The notes below the pieces were generated by a model. It was not told the origin of the DNA. It searched no databases and was given only the letters and a program-made list of their open reading frames with translations. From Lantana camara (lineage: Eukaryota; Streptophyta; Magnoliopsida; Lamiales; Verbenaceae), in NCBI GenBank assembly GCA_037501455.1, contig CM074863.1, forward strand, positions 60,741,501 through 60,805,500: DNA of 64,000 nucleotides. The letters are read 5' to 3'. The translations under genes were made by a program, and so were the position numbers. Within the stretch, counting starts at the first letter, position 1; the number at the start of each line of letters is the position of its first letter. Positions 11,801-22,523 of the stretch are shown piece after piece.

Positions 11801-14800
11801 AGGTAACTAGAATATCAAAGTGCGCAATATCCTTACACCATGCTGGACATAAATAATGCATTTTTCCCCTCATCGACTAGGATTTGAAAGCATGAAAATT
11901 CATCAAGCGGATTTTACCTGTGGTGCGACCAATCGACGAGGAAGAAGTTCTTCATGACGCCGTGCGCAAAACTCCCAAGATAATATCTGAAGAAGTTTAA
12001 GATGAGTGATATCCTCCCAACACAGAAAGAGTACAAAACCTTAGGACAAGCCTTCAGCTTACCTTCAAATCAGGGGTGAAAACAATACGAAGCTGACCCT
12101 CACGAACAACACGAAGTTGCTCATATACGCTTTCCTGAACAGCCTTTGCATACTCCAGCATCATCATCCCAGAAGGGAATCGACATTCACGAGGCAAGTC
12201 TAGAAAAAGAAGCTCATCCACAACACCACTTCCAAATTTGATTTCATTAAGTCTGGGTAGCACTTCAAAAGTTGCTTCTGTTAAAAGCCAAAAGGGAATA
12301 GAAGTTTTAGAGGAGGTTCACAGGCTCACTAATATATACACGGTTCAAACTGCAGATGCACAAGGTATTTAGAGACGGGAGCACAAGGAATTTAGAGACT
12401 GGACTTAAACACCTCTAAAGAGATCTTCTGTTTTTTGCTGATTTCTAGGATTTCTCGTGTTCAGGTTCATCAGCCCATTAATGTATAGGTTCAGTGTGTG
12501 ACAATCTTGATCTCAGTGTTCAACGCGAATGCGAGGAGCTTTTGTATGAAAGACTGGAACATAATCTGAGGCTATCAATTTTCGGTTTACATAATGAGAT
12601 TCTTTTTGTATATTCAATACAGCCAAAATTCACCACCATGCTCCACACTTTGAATACAAGCACAAGACTACAGAGGGAAAAAGTGACGGGTCAACAGTAT
12701 TGGAACACAATCGATGAACAATGAGGTTAGTGTGGCAAATCCTAGATAATGAAGTCCACAAACCAAGTAAATAAACTCTATGCTTTACTTGGACCACCCA
12801 TCAACTCTCCCCCCGGCCCCCATCATGGTAATCTATACCAGATCAGAAGCTACCATTAATAAGAGAAATTCAGAATTCCTGCTAACAATTTACCATTTGG
12901 AATTGATGGCACAGGATGCTTGCAGGCTAGTTAATGAAACATCAAGCTCGAAATTGATCAATTACATCACAATTTAGTTTTCCCATGTAACTATTACATA
13001 GGGAACAGGAAATAGTAGTTGCTTGTGCAGATCCCACACATCTTGTGGAGTGAAAGAATCATCCCTCAGACAATGAGTCACATAAGCTGTCATCTAAGTA
13101 CATAATTTGCACTGCGGATTCATAATCGACGAGGCTCGGAACAAATTTTTAGGCCCATAGTTGCAATTCCTTGTTCAGATGAACAGGAAACAAATGAATC
13201 TATCCCACACAAATGTGCAAATAGTACAAGACATGCATGTGAAACTGAGACTTCTAACCACAATAAACCTACAAGTTAATTACCAATATAAATTACAGCA
13301 GCAACACGATATGACATGGTCTCTTCCTTTATTCCAGCTTAGTTCACAAGTAGAATGGCAATACACGATAAACGAATTGCAACAAGAAGATAAATCAATC
13401 AGGCGTAATAACAGTTATACTAGGTAAAGCTCACCAAATCCCCTTCCAGATTTTGAACCACAAATATCGCACTGCCATGCATCCTGAACAAATAGAAACA
13501 ACATGGTAAGTTATGCTTCATGAAAAACATGGATATAAATTCCATGGAGAAACAGAAATCAGGTCAGAAAAACTTATAGGAACTCATTTCAACAACTAAC
13601 TAGCATAGAGATTCTTTATAAGATAAAAGGTCAAGTCAAAAGCAGTAAAAATATTAGTACTAATCTGTGATCCAAGAAAATTACCATTGCTGCCTGCGGA
13701 AAGACCCCTAGAGAATGATGCCCAACGTTATCATACAAGGATAGACACCACCTCTTTTTTGCACGTGGAGAATAATACTCGGCCACAAATTTTCTCCAAT
13801 AGGCAATAGTATTATCCTAGAAAGACCAATTACATAACATGTCACAGAAATTTGTTAAAAGGAACTCCTAAAATAGGAACTACTAAAAAACAATAAAGAA
13901 ACAAACTCATGTGGTTAATATATAACCTGCAGCATCAAATGGGATAAAATTTAGAGTACAACATACTAAACATATGTTACAGATCAAGTGATATGCCATC
14001 AGATACTCACAGCAGGCCGCTGTCTCTGGTGATAAAGGTACTGCATTAGTCGGCGTGAGCATACACCACCATCATAGGGGCGCTTCATTCCTGATGCAGG
14101 TTGCAGACCCTGCTGTAAAAGCTGCTGTCTCAACTGCTGTTGTTGCTGCTGCTGCTGCAATAACTGAACTCGCTGCATGGGTGGCATAGACTGAAGAAGC
14201 TGTTGTTCGCGCTGCTGTTGCTGCCTTAGTCTTTGTTGCTGAATTAGAGCTTGCAACTGAGGATTGGGATTGTGCAAGTGCATCGGATCTTGTCTCTGGA
14301 GCAGCTGTTGCAAAACCTGCTGCTGTAGAATATCTTCCTGCTTGATATCTAAGCGAGGTTTCTTTTGCAGCTGAGATATAGTAGTTGGGTCTTGAATGAA
14401 AGAATTGGGGACTCTTTGACCACCAGGGAGCTGGACTTGCCCCATCCGAGAGGTAGGGGGCAAAGATGTAGCACTTGAAGCTCCCTGATGTTGAGCTTGC
14501 TGAGCTTGCGAACCTGGGTCTTGATTTGAGCTCTGCTGCACAACAGAGGATCCATCCATGATAGAAGAACCAGAAATACTGATGTTATTGGATGTGAATG
14601 ACATGGGTGAAGCAGGCAACCGCATGTAAGAATCAGTATTAAAACTAGCACTTCTCTGCAGGTTAGGACCTCCTGAAAGTCCTGAGTTGGCATCAGTGAC
14701 CAAAGAACTTGCCCCAACACTAGGTCCAGAGCTTGGCACGCTATTTAAGATTGCATTGCTGACATCCCCCGAAAGTGGGCCCATATTAGCACGTCCATGT

Positions 14801-14952
14801 CCAGGTATAGAATGTGAAGAGTTCCCAAAATTTGAACTCAATTGAGAGTTTCCGGTACCCTGCGACTGTAGATCTCCTTGAAAAAATATTCCGGAGCTTG
14901 AGGATGATTGTGCCATTCCTCCAGCCACCCTAGAAGGCACCATTGCCTCCAC
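8870..14952 (-). CDS. SLK2: SEUSS-LIKE (SLK) transcriptional co-regulator, 9 coding exons, 844 aa
   Basis: Coding exons on the minus strand: 14952-14011, 13816-13685, 13483-13435, 12277-12063, 11986-11918, 11688-11588, 10103-10010, 9928-9859 and 9732-8870. All introns are GT-AG and the exons sum to 2535 nt (844 codons plus stop), with the frame kept across every junction. The product has a Ser/Gly-rich N terminus, a motif SYMRLPASPMSF (about 108-119), a basic QKKPR patch (about 196-200), Gln-rich tracts (about 209-285), then the LIM-domain-binding-like core from RRLMQYLYHQR to about residue 557. It ends in a Q/S-rich tail closing in NFSWKA. This is the plant Ldb1/SEUSS family: adaptors that lack DNA binding and join LEUNIG-type corepressors to transcription factors in the nucleus. 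Length and termini match SLK1/2/3 better than SEUSS itself; which SLK it is cannot be resolved, so the symbol is provisional. Met4 is an alternative start. No break is seen; the gene looks functional. Confidence 0.93.
10449..11243. mobile_element. hAT-like MITE in an SLK intron
   Basis: 19-bp terminal inverted repeats GGGGGTGTTTGCAAACTCT (10449-10467) and its near-complement (11225-11243) have one mismatch. The element is AT-rich, about 795 bp, with no transposase. It lies wholly in the intron 10104-11587, whose splice sites remain intact. No 8-bp TSD could be made out, so assignment to hAT rests on TIR style. Confidence 0.6.
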
Positions 14953-15888
14953 TGGTGCTTAAGTTGGTAACGAAACGGCTATCCAGCAGCAACTTCTAGA
15001 CAGGCTACTGTACAGAAGACGAGCCTCACTCTAACTACACCTGAGAAAAACCTTAACTTCATGCACTTCCCTTTCAACAAAAAAAGATAATAGCTACTTT
15101 TTCATCACCACATTCTCATACCCATTTGCTTCTCCACCAACACAAAAATTCCAAAGTAGTATTCCTTGGGTTTCTGCAGGAATAATATGGAGCAGCAACA
15201 TCAGCAAGTAACAAAACACAGCTAATAAAGAAACAGGCATACAAGCTTAATTAAAACTGAACCCCAGAAAACAAGTCGGAGCTTATATGGAGCAACTACG
15301 GAAAGAAAACTCATCGCAATGTTCACTTCGAAATCCATACACCCAAAGTTTACACCGAGAAAACCCTAATGGACGACCACTGAGATTAAACCTAACAAGG
15401 CACAAACTTTAGCAACAAAGACCTGAACGAACAGGCAACATCCGATGAATCAATAACAGTCTACTTAAATAATTAAAAAAAAAAAAAAACAAGTTAACAG
15501 AAAAATCTCCAACGTAATCAGAGCCTTCCGTCATAAACATAAGAAGGAGATCAAACTGAAAATCCACTTCAAATAAGCAATTTCTGTTACGCAATGATAA
15601 TTAGTAGCATACACAATCAAATTAGCTTCCATTTAACATCGTCTTGAACTCCCACTACTTCAAATCAAAGATAGGAGATATACAATTACACTGATATCAG
15701 AAAAAAGCAAAAAAAAATAGTCTTTGAACTTGACCACCAAAAGAAAGCAAGTTCAAAAATAATTTCGAATTATAGATATTTAATTTGAAGAAAATTGAGA
15801 GAAAGTAAAGATTTAACATGCTAACCTGGAAATAGAGTAAGCAATTCGCTGAAAGAAAGAAAGAGAAATTTTTAGCTGCTGATCGGTG
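14953..15888 (-). other. SLK 5' leader with probable leader intron
   Basis: On the minus strand a donor TTTCCAG|GTTAGC lies at 15826/15825, about 40 bases below the expected transcription start. Candidate acceptors CTGTACAG (15015-15008) and GTCTAG (about 15001-14996) lie just upstream of the start codon. This predicts a short noncoding first exon and a leader intron of about 820 bp, an inference from splice motifs only. Confidence 0.5.
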
Positions 15889-15897
15889 TATATATAC
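15889..15897 (-). promoter_or_regulatory. TATA box of the SLK gene
   Basis: GGTATATATAC on the minus strand lies about 30 bases above the proposed transcription start near 15862. A pyrimidine-rich stretch (rich in TTTCTTTC) follows, as is common at plant starts. Confidence 0.55.
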
Positions 15898-15982
15898 CTA
15901 GCGCGAGTTGAATGGGTGGAGCTACGGGTTATAGCCGGTGGAGGATTTCAAAGTGACCGGAGACAGGAAGTGTGACTAGAGA

Positions 15983-16068
15983 CACGTGTTCGACAAGAGA
16001 TCGGTGTGTGGAGTCGGTGCAAGATCTTACGGTGGCGACGTGAGGTCGTTAGGTTGACGGGACACGTG
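15983..16068 (-). promoter_or_regulatory. Two G-boxes (CACGTG) upstream of SLK
   Basis: CACGTG hexamers are at 15983-15988 and 16063-16068, about 90 and 170 bases above the TATA box. G-boxes are bound by bZIP and bHLH factors in plants, but function here is not shown. Confidence 0.45.
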
Positions 16069-16248
16069 GAATGTCTTGATTGGAATATGGCATGAATCCC
16101 GTAAGGTCTCCTGCACAAGCTTCAATGCACCCGGATGAAGTTACTTTTACTTACCGATCCCATACCGTGTACAAAGTTGTGGTTTTTCTTTTTCTTGTAT
16201 TTTACTTTTTTTTTTTTTAAATATATATATAGTACGAGGTTCAAATAT

Positions 16249-16631
16249 GGGAAAATCTTTGAATAGTACCAAAAAGTTGAAAAAATTCCTTTTAGGTCTC
16301 CAGTTTTGAAAAAGTTTCCATTCAATCCCCAATTGAAAAACAAATTCTTTTTAGGTCCCCACAAACAGTACATGTTCGTACATTGTCTTTAGGAATTGCG
16401 TACATTTTTAAGGGAATTGCGTATAAAAATCTCAAAATGTCGTATATACGAGATTCCGGGATTTTTATATGCAATTCCCTAAAAAATGTACGCAATTCCT
16501 GAATTATTATACAATCTTGGGGAGTGAAAAGGAATTTTGTTTTTCAATTGGGGAGTGAACAGGAACTTTTTCAAAATTGGGGAGTGAAAAGGAAATTCAG
16601 TTTACACTTGGGGATTTTTGAGGAATTATCC
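16249..16631. mobile_element. Foldback MITE, 383 bp, with 10-bp TSD
   Basis: The direct repeat GTTCAAATAT flanks the element at 16239-16248 and 16632-16641. Most of it folds back: GGAATTGCGTACATTTTT and GGGAATTGCGTATAAAAA (about 16390-16428) match the complement of the segment at about 16459-16500. The flanks contain matching 'AATTGGGGA(G)TGAA' units (16271-16362 against 16515-16610). A 9-10 bp TSD points to a Mutator-type element. It lies about 350 bp above the SLK TATA box. Confidence 0.75.
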
Positions 16632-16641
16632 GTTCAAATAT

Positions 16642-16998
16642 TATTTATATTATCTATAGAAAGTGTTAGATAGGTGAGATTAGCCTATTTTATCGTTTTT
16701 AATATCACTTAATTTCTGTTAATTATGCAAGATTACAAATTTCGGGTTAAGCGCGTGAATCTCTGGCCCGCGCATAGCCCTTCTTTTCCAATGATTAAGT
16801 TCATTTTTTAATCGCGACCGAGGGGGGGGGGGGGGGGGGGGTTGCGATTAACATAGATTAGTATTTTAACGTATTATTCTCATTTTTTTTTCTCAATTTT
16901 ATTCCCACTATTTGCTCTTTACGATAAACAATTCCTTTTTTTGTAGGTATTCGAATTTATCCTTCAATTGAAAATACAACTTGAGGCATATTTGAAAC
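16642..16998. other. Intergenic stretch with poly-G hairpin
   Basis: No gene is seen. At 16822-16841 there is a run of 20 G flanked by an inverted repeat, TTAATCGC before and GCGATTAA after (about 16809-16850), giving a hairpin with a G-rich loop. Confidence 0.8.
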
Positions 16999-18866
16999 TG
17001 TAACACCCGAGCGCAAGGTGCCACATCCCCCGCACCGAGGCCCGACCCGCATATGAAATGGATAATCTACACACGAGCTAAGTCACGGCGAACGGGGACA
17101 CACACACTTTCTAGGCTAGGCGGGACTAACCCTTAAACCATAAATCAAAGCAAACCATTAAAGCGGAAGCAATAACCGATCATATATCATATATATATAC
17201 CATGAGCATTCAAGCTCCAAAATTATAATTCAGATACAACATTCACATGCCATCAAGGCTCAAACATAAACGTTACAGTCATAAGGTAAATACAATAATC
17301 AGAGGTAAGAGTATGCAAGTGTACGACCAAAAATACAAGAGCTAGAAACGAATGCAAGACCTCACGACTCGAATTCCCGCCTAGCTCCCTAACACCTGCA
17401 CAAACAACTGAAAACCAAACGGGTTCAGTCCAAAAGGGACTGGTGGGTATAAAACAGGCATAAGTATAGTATACAACGGTATTTAAACAATCACATGCAA
17501 GTTATAATCCCAAATGAGGTTTTAGAAGCAATTCCCAAGTGGGTGAGATAAAGAAAGCATCAAAAGGGATTATAACAATCATTTTACAATAGGTTATTCG
17601 TGGCCCGACGAGTGGGCGTGCATTATCTCCAACCAACACCTTGTGTAATTCATTAATCGTTCATTCTTTATTTCTTTTCATGCATATCATTCTTTTGTGC
17701 ACAATCAATCGATTCTAGTCAATCGGTCATATACATCTTCTTCCTCCGGATTGGTGGACGGGTTTGCAAGACCCGTGTAGCACCCGGAACGCCGAGATGC
17801 CACACCCCCGCACTATAGCTCAGTCCACATACGAAATAGATGATCCGTACATGAACTAAGACTATAGCGAACGGGTGACAAAAGAAAATAAACTTCTAGT
17901 TAGGCGGGACTAACCCTCAATTATATACAACAAAGCATAACAATCAAAGAGAATGTTTACTATAAGTTTATATCATTATCATCAAGTGCATTTTCCATGA
18001 TTCCATATACACGATCTCAAGGATACCAAGCTCTAGTTATAAAATACATATGCATCAATAATGTACATGAACCGTGCTAGACTCGAAATAAAGACCACTA
18101 GACTTGACTCGACTCCCGCCTAGCACCAACCCTGGAAACCTGAAAATGTTGAGGTATCAGTCTACCAACGACTGAGTGAGGGGTTTATAAATAAATATTA
18201 GCGCAATTAACATGCAAGTTATAATCTCGGGTAAGGTTTTTAATAAAGGAAACAATATAAGTTCAACATTAGAATAGATCTCGCCCGAGATTACAACTAA
18301 TCCATTTAACAATACAAACGTTATCAATTCAATTCAATTCAATCAGTGGCCCGGCGAGTGAGGACAATTCTCCAACCTTACTCCAATTAGTGAACATTAC
18401 CAATAATTAAATTATTAACGAGTTAAATGATCATGCAATCAATTACGGTGCGCAAGTAGTAGTTTCAATACCCTTCTTCCTCCGGGTGATGGTAGGATTG
18501 CAAGGCCCTACCACCCAATCAATCTGGGCATAGGGTTCATGAGTCCCTATGCCCGGCGAGCTCCTTCCTCCACCAAACCTCCTGGTGGATTCAGGGGTGA
18601 CCCCAACAATAGGTGAGGATAGTGCAAGAGATCACCGTCGGCCCAATGCCTCCCCGGATTACTCAATACACTACCCTCGAGCCCAAAGTGAACATGTTTT
18701 ACTCGCCAAAACAACCAATCAATCAATCACGATAAGTTCAGTATGTCACGATAAATCATTTACAATCTATAAAGGTTTTGAGAAAGATATATATATATAT
18801 ATACATTTTGGCCGAAAGATCACATAGGGTTGTAAGGGTTCTATATATCTAGAAATTAAACCTCAC

Positions 18867-18929
18867 CTGTGTGGACAAAATAACAAGGATACGGTTATAG
18901 AGCTTGCTCCTCATCAACCGGAAGGAAAT
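18867..18929 (-). other. Conserved LTR mini-exon candidate (63 nt)
   Basis: On the minus strand an ACACAG acceptor precedes 18929 and GTGAGG follows 18867. It contains ACCGTATCCTTG, close to TCGTATCCTTG in the copies at 43674 and 55407. Confidence 0.5.
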
Positions 18930-19485
18930 CTGTGTAGCAAGGACAAAGGTGTATGAGACACGACTCATATGAACCATTTACGACGCACGGCAAAGTCATG
19001 ATCAATGTGCCATGAAATAACAATTAAGGAATATCAAATAAAAGCATAATTATCAATAATCCATATATATATATATCATATAATTCACATACGGGAGCCA
19101 AGGAAGTGAAAGGAATGCAATAGGAGAGGTTTTGGTGAAGTTTGGTAAAAACGGACAATTTTAGCAAACGTACATGCTGAGGAAAAACTGGAATATCTTT
19201 AATTCTAGAAGTGGGAATTGAGTTTTGTTTATTGGGAATGAAACTAGACACAAAGACCTTTCCGAGGATATATGGCTCGTTTCCTAGTTCAAAGCGAGGA
19301 GAAAATGGCATAAGCTTGAAGTTAACCGAGTGTAGGTGGCAGGGAAAATAGTGACACCTAAAAGAATTGATCATAACTCCCAAATGGGAAAAGATATTGA
19401 GGTGATTCCGATTGGAGGTTATTTTAGACTTCAAGACGTTTCCAACGGTTTAAAAATCAGGCCAATCGGAGTTCGTATGAGGGAG

Positions 19486-19616
19486 AAACGGCCGTTTGAA
19501 AAATGGCCTGAAAACCCAAACGGGCCTTTGGGAGCTCTGGGGTCAAAATTCTGGGAAGTGAAACGGGAGTTTGGTAATTGAACTAAGGGGCCAAACGGGC
19601 GAAAAAGGGCGTTTGG
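19486..19616 (-). repeat. Palindrome cluster in the LTR at 17776-20509
   Basis: Arms are of the AAAC type. AAAC-GGCC-GTTT is at 19486-19497. CCCAAA/TTTGGG around a GGGC core is at 19515-19532. AAAC-GGGA-GTTT is at 19561-19572. CCAAAC/GTTTGG at 19591-19616 encloses two GGGC units. Confidence 0.8.
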
Positions 19617-20783
19617 AAGTGTTCTGGGCGAAAAATAGGGCAAAAACAAGGCATAAGTACGGGAGTTAGCTCCCAAGCCTTCCCAACACCAAATCAATGC
19701 AAGAATCAACTCAAAACTAACATATAACATGTATATAACTCATATATATCAATTAGGCATGATATAAACCATAAAACATGCATCAATCATCAAGAATTCA
19801 TCATGCAAAACCCCAAATAATCATATCATCCAATCTTCCATAGAACTCATGAATTCATGCAAGTCTTCAAGTCTATTGATCATAATCATACTTCTAACCA
19901 TGAATAAACAAGGAATCACACCAAGATCATCAAGCTCTACTCAATAACCAACTCAAGAGATTCATCACATATTTATATATATACGTTGAAATGGAAGAAG
20001 GAATGAAGATGTGATGATGATGATGAAGATGCTCCCAAATATGAAATTTTCCCTTGATTTATGGCTTGAAAATGAATTGAAATCTATTCCTTCCTCATGG
20101 TGTTTTGAAACGAGATGAGTGTGTGTGAATGTGTGTGTAATTCTTTGATGAAATATAATGAATGAAATGAGAGAGAGGAAATATGATTTATATCCAAAGT
20201 CTTCCACTATGATGCATGACTCATCACATTTTGCACTTTAGTCCCTCTAATATATGAAGTCATGCAACCAAGTATTGTCTCATGGAATATGATCAAGTAA
20301 CTCCAAAGAATTTATGCAATTAAGTACACATATTCATGAAATGATCAAGTAAGATCACATAGTAGCAATTAGACACGTTAACAATTAATTCACGTAACTT
20401 TCACGTTAATGATTATTTCATATAAATTCATAGAAAATATAATGCATCTAAGGTTATGCAATGTATATAAATTATCACATAATGCATATATGAAAAACGG
20501 GGCGTTACAACCCGGCCACCCAATCAATGACCAAAAGGGGTTACATGACTCCCCAGATGGCGCTCAGCTCCCATTCCCCGCCAATCTCCTGGCGAGGGCC
20601 AATATCACCGTAGTTTGGTAGGGACTAGTGTGAGGGATCACCGTCAGCCCATGCCTCCTCGGATAGCCACTCACACCAAGACCCCGGGCCCCAAATCAAT
20701 CATGGTCTCGCCAAACAATCGGTAGGGTATTACAAGAAAAGGGTTTTACGTTCAAAATCATTTACCCGAAAATGACTCAATGC

Positions 20784-20788
<5 letters not shown>

Positions 20789-20818
<30 letters not shown>
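20789..20818 (+). repeat. (AT)n microsatellite
   Basis: An uninterrupted alternating AT tract of about 30 bp within the truncated giant LTR. Confidence 0.9.
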
Positions 20819-20884
20819 CTTTGGGTTAAAATTTGCACATAATGGTATATTGGGTCATTTTATCTAAATAGTAGAGAAACCCAC

Positions 20885-20947
20885 CTTAAATCGACAAAAG
20901 AACACAAAAGCCTCACGGACCGGCCTCGTCTCCAACAGGATCAAAAT
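20885..20947 (-). other. Conserved LTR mini-exon candidate (63 nt)
   Basis: On the minus strand a TTGCACAG acceptor precedes 20947 and a GTGGGT donor follows 20885, the same arrangement and length as in the other giant LTRs. Confidence 0.45.
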
Positions 20948-21471
20948 CTGTGCAAGAAAGGTGAAGTGAAACTCAAAATGACCAATTAAGACGCTCGGCA
21001 ATGAAATGATCATGAGATGAATGCATAAAAGAGTATATAATGTAATGAACATGTTCATGTGCACGATTAACATCTTAAAGACATATAAACTTTCACTTCA
21101 TTCGTTCCAAGAATCAATCAAATCCATTTAAGTTCATTACTTCCATATTCCATACCAAATTACTTCAAAGACTTCAAATAACGATCATAACACGTAATAG
21201 ATCATGTATACATATCATACAAGGCATAAAATAAGGAATACATAGTCATTAGGGTTCAAATATAAGAGCAAAATCCTTGCATGCACACATTATGACCAAA
21301 GAAGACACATTGAAGCATATCTCGGAAAATATTCAACGAAAAATCACCAAACTTCACAACACATAAGATAACACAATATATGACATGTTAATGAAGTGAA
21401 TGAACTAAAATCGAGCCAAAAAAGCCATGCAATTAACGTTGAAAAATTGAAATTTCATGCAAATTAGTGAA

Positions 21472-21521
21472 GGGTCGCGGCCGCGACCCATTTCCTTCAT
21501 GAAATGGTAGCGGCCGCTACC
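21472..21521 (-). repeat. Palindrome pair in the truncated LTR
   Basis: GGGTCGC arms around GGCC are at 21472-21489 and GGTAGC arms around GGCC at 21506-21521. Between them CCATTTC and GAAATGG form a third inverted pair. The pair includes NotI-like GCGGCCGC centres. Confidence 0.9.
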
Positions 21522-21584
21522 TATGGAATTTTCAGATTTTTGAGCAATTTTTCCAAGAACTCGAAACATGGAAAATTTTGGGTG

Positions 21585-21898
21585 TTGGCCGCGAATTGAA
21601 AGAGTTAAAGATTCAACTTGAAGAGTTGCTTAAGATTGGATATATTCGGCCAAGTTCTTCACCTTGGGGTGCATCGGTTCTTTTCATCAAGAAGAAAGAT
21701 GGAACTTTAAGAATGTGCATAGATTATCGAGAACTCAATCGGATGAATGTAAAGAACAAGTATCCTCTACCCCACATCGAGGATTTATTTGACATGTTAC
21801 AAGGTTCGGGGGTATATTCAAAGTTGGACTTGAGATAAGGATACTATCAATTGAAAATCCGGGAAGAGGACATTCCGAAGACGGGATTTAACACCCGG
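21585..21898 (+). pseudogene. Tekay-type reverse transcriptase fragment
   Basis: The reading frame gives [38 protein letters not shown] and [10 protein letters not shown], then a stop in place of the residue after KLDLR, then YYQLKIREEDIPKTGFNTR. This is the N-terminal third of a gypsy RT (chromovirus, Tekay/Del style). It begins abruptly at the truncated LTR and ends where the Tat LTR was inserted (21899). It nearly duplicates 60299-60580. Confidence 0.85.
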
Positions 21899-22523
21899 TG
21901 ATGTGGCTCGTACCCGCTGTCGTATTGGACCAATCACCTTGCTCCACCTGTACGATCGAAGGCCACATTTCGACCACCAGATCAGTCCTTCAGTTACCGC
22001 CCATAATTTACCGCCTTAGCCACCGACCCAGAGTCAGGCTCTCAGATCAGTTCTCTCGACCCATATCACTCGACCGGCCAGCTCATCAGTCCACTAACCA
22101 CTCCGCACTTGAGTGGCCGACCACACATTTAATGTATGGTCATAGTGGGGCACCTGTCAACACCTTGCGCCGACACGTCAAGACGGTAATCTCTCTTTCT
22201 TCACCGTATATATAGCTCCCCTTCATTTATTGCACGGTAAGTTTTTCTCACCTAACTCTTTTCACCGCACAATCCTTCAATCATCTTCATCGAACCTGAC
22301 TTAAGCGTCGGAGTGCCAACCCGGGTCTCACACCCACCTTCTCCGAGTTGGCCTCAAAGCTCACGTTTGCCACGACCTGTGTAGATTTCGAGCAGTCAAG
22401 TGGCGATTCCCCCACTCAACAAATAGAGTGATCGTGGTCTGATCTCCCGATCGAACACCAGGCGGAGGTTTGGCTCGATCATTTGGGGCCGTCTGTGGGA
22501 AACGCAACGACAGGCCATCGAAT

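Larger units (their letters stand above)
17776..20509 (-). mobile_element. Giant solo LTR, 2734 bp, minus strand
   Basis: The ends are TGTAGCACCC (17776) and GGGGCGTTACA (20509), and a perfect 5-bp TSD, acccg, lies at 17771-17775 and 20510-20514. It carries no coding region. It sits in the LTR starting at 16999 and is the shortest complete giant LTR in the window. Confidence 0.9.
16999..21584 (-). mobile_element. Truncated giant LTR, minus strand, split by another LTR
   Basis: The LTR 3' end is at 16999 (TGTAACACCC on plus, GGGTGTTACA on minus). The unit is interrupted by the solo LTR 17776-20509, continues from 20510, and stops near 21584, where it meets a plus-strand RT fragment. It contains the mini-exon (20947-20885) and a palindrome cluster (21472-21521), but the 5' part, about 1.8 kb in related copies, is missing, so the junction is a deletion or recombination breakpoint. 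Confidence 0.7.
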
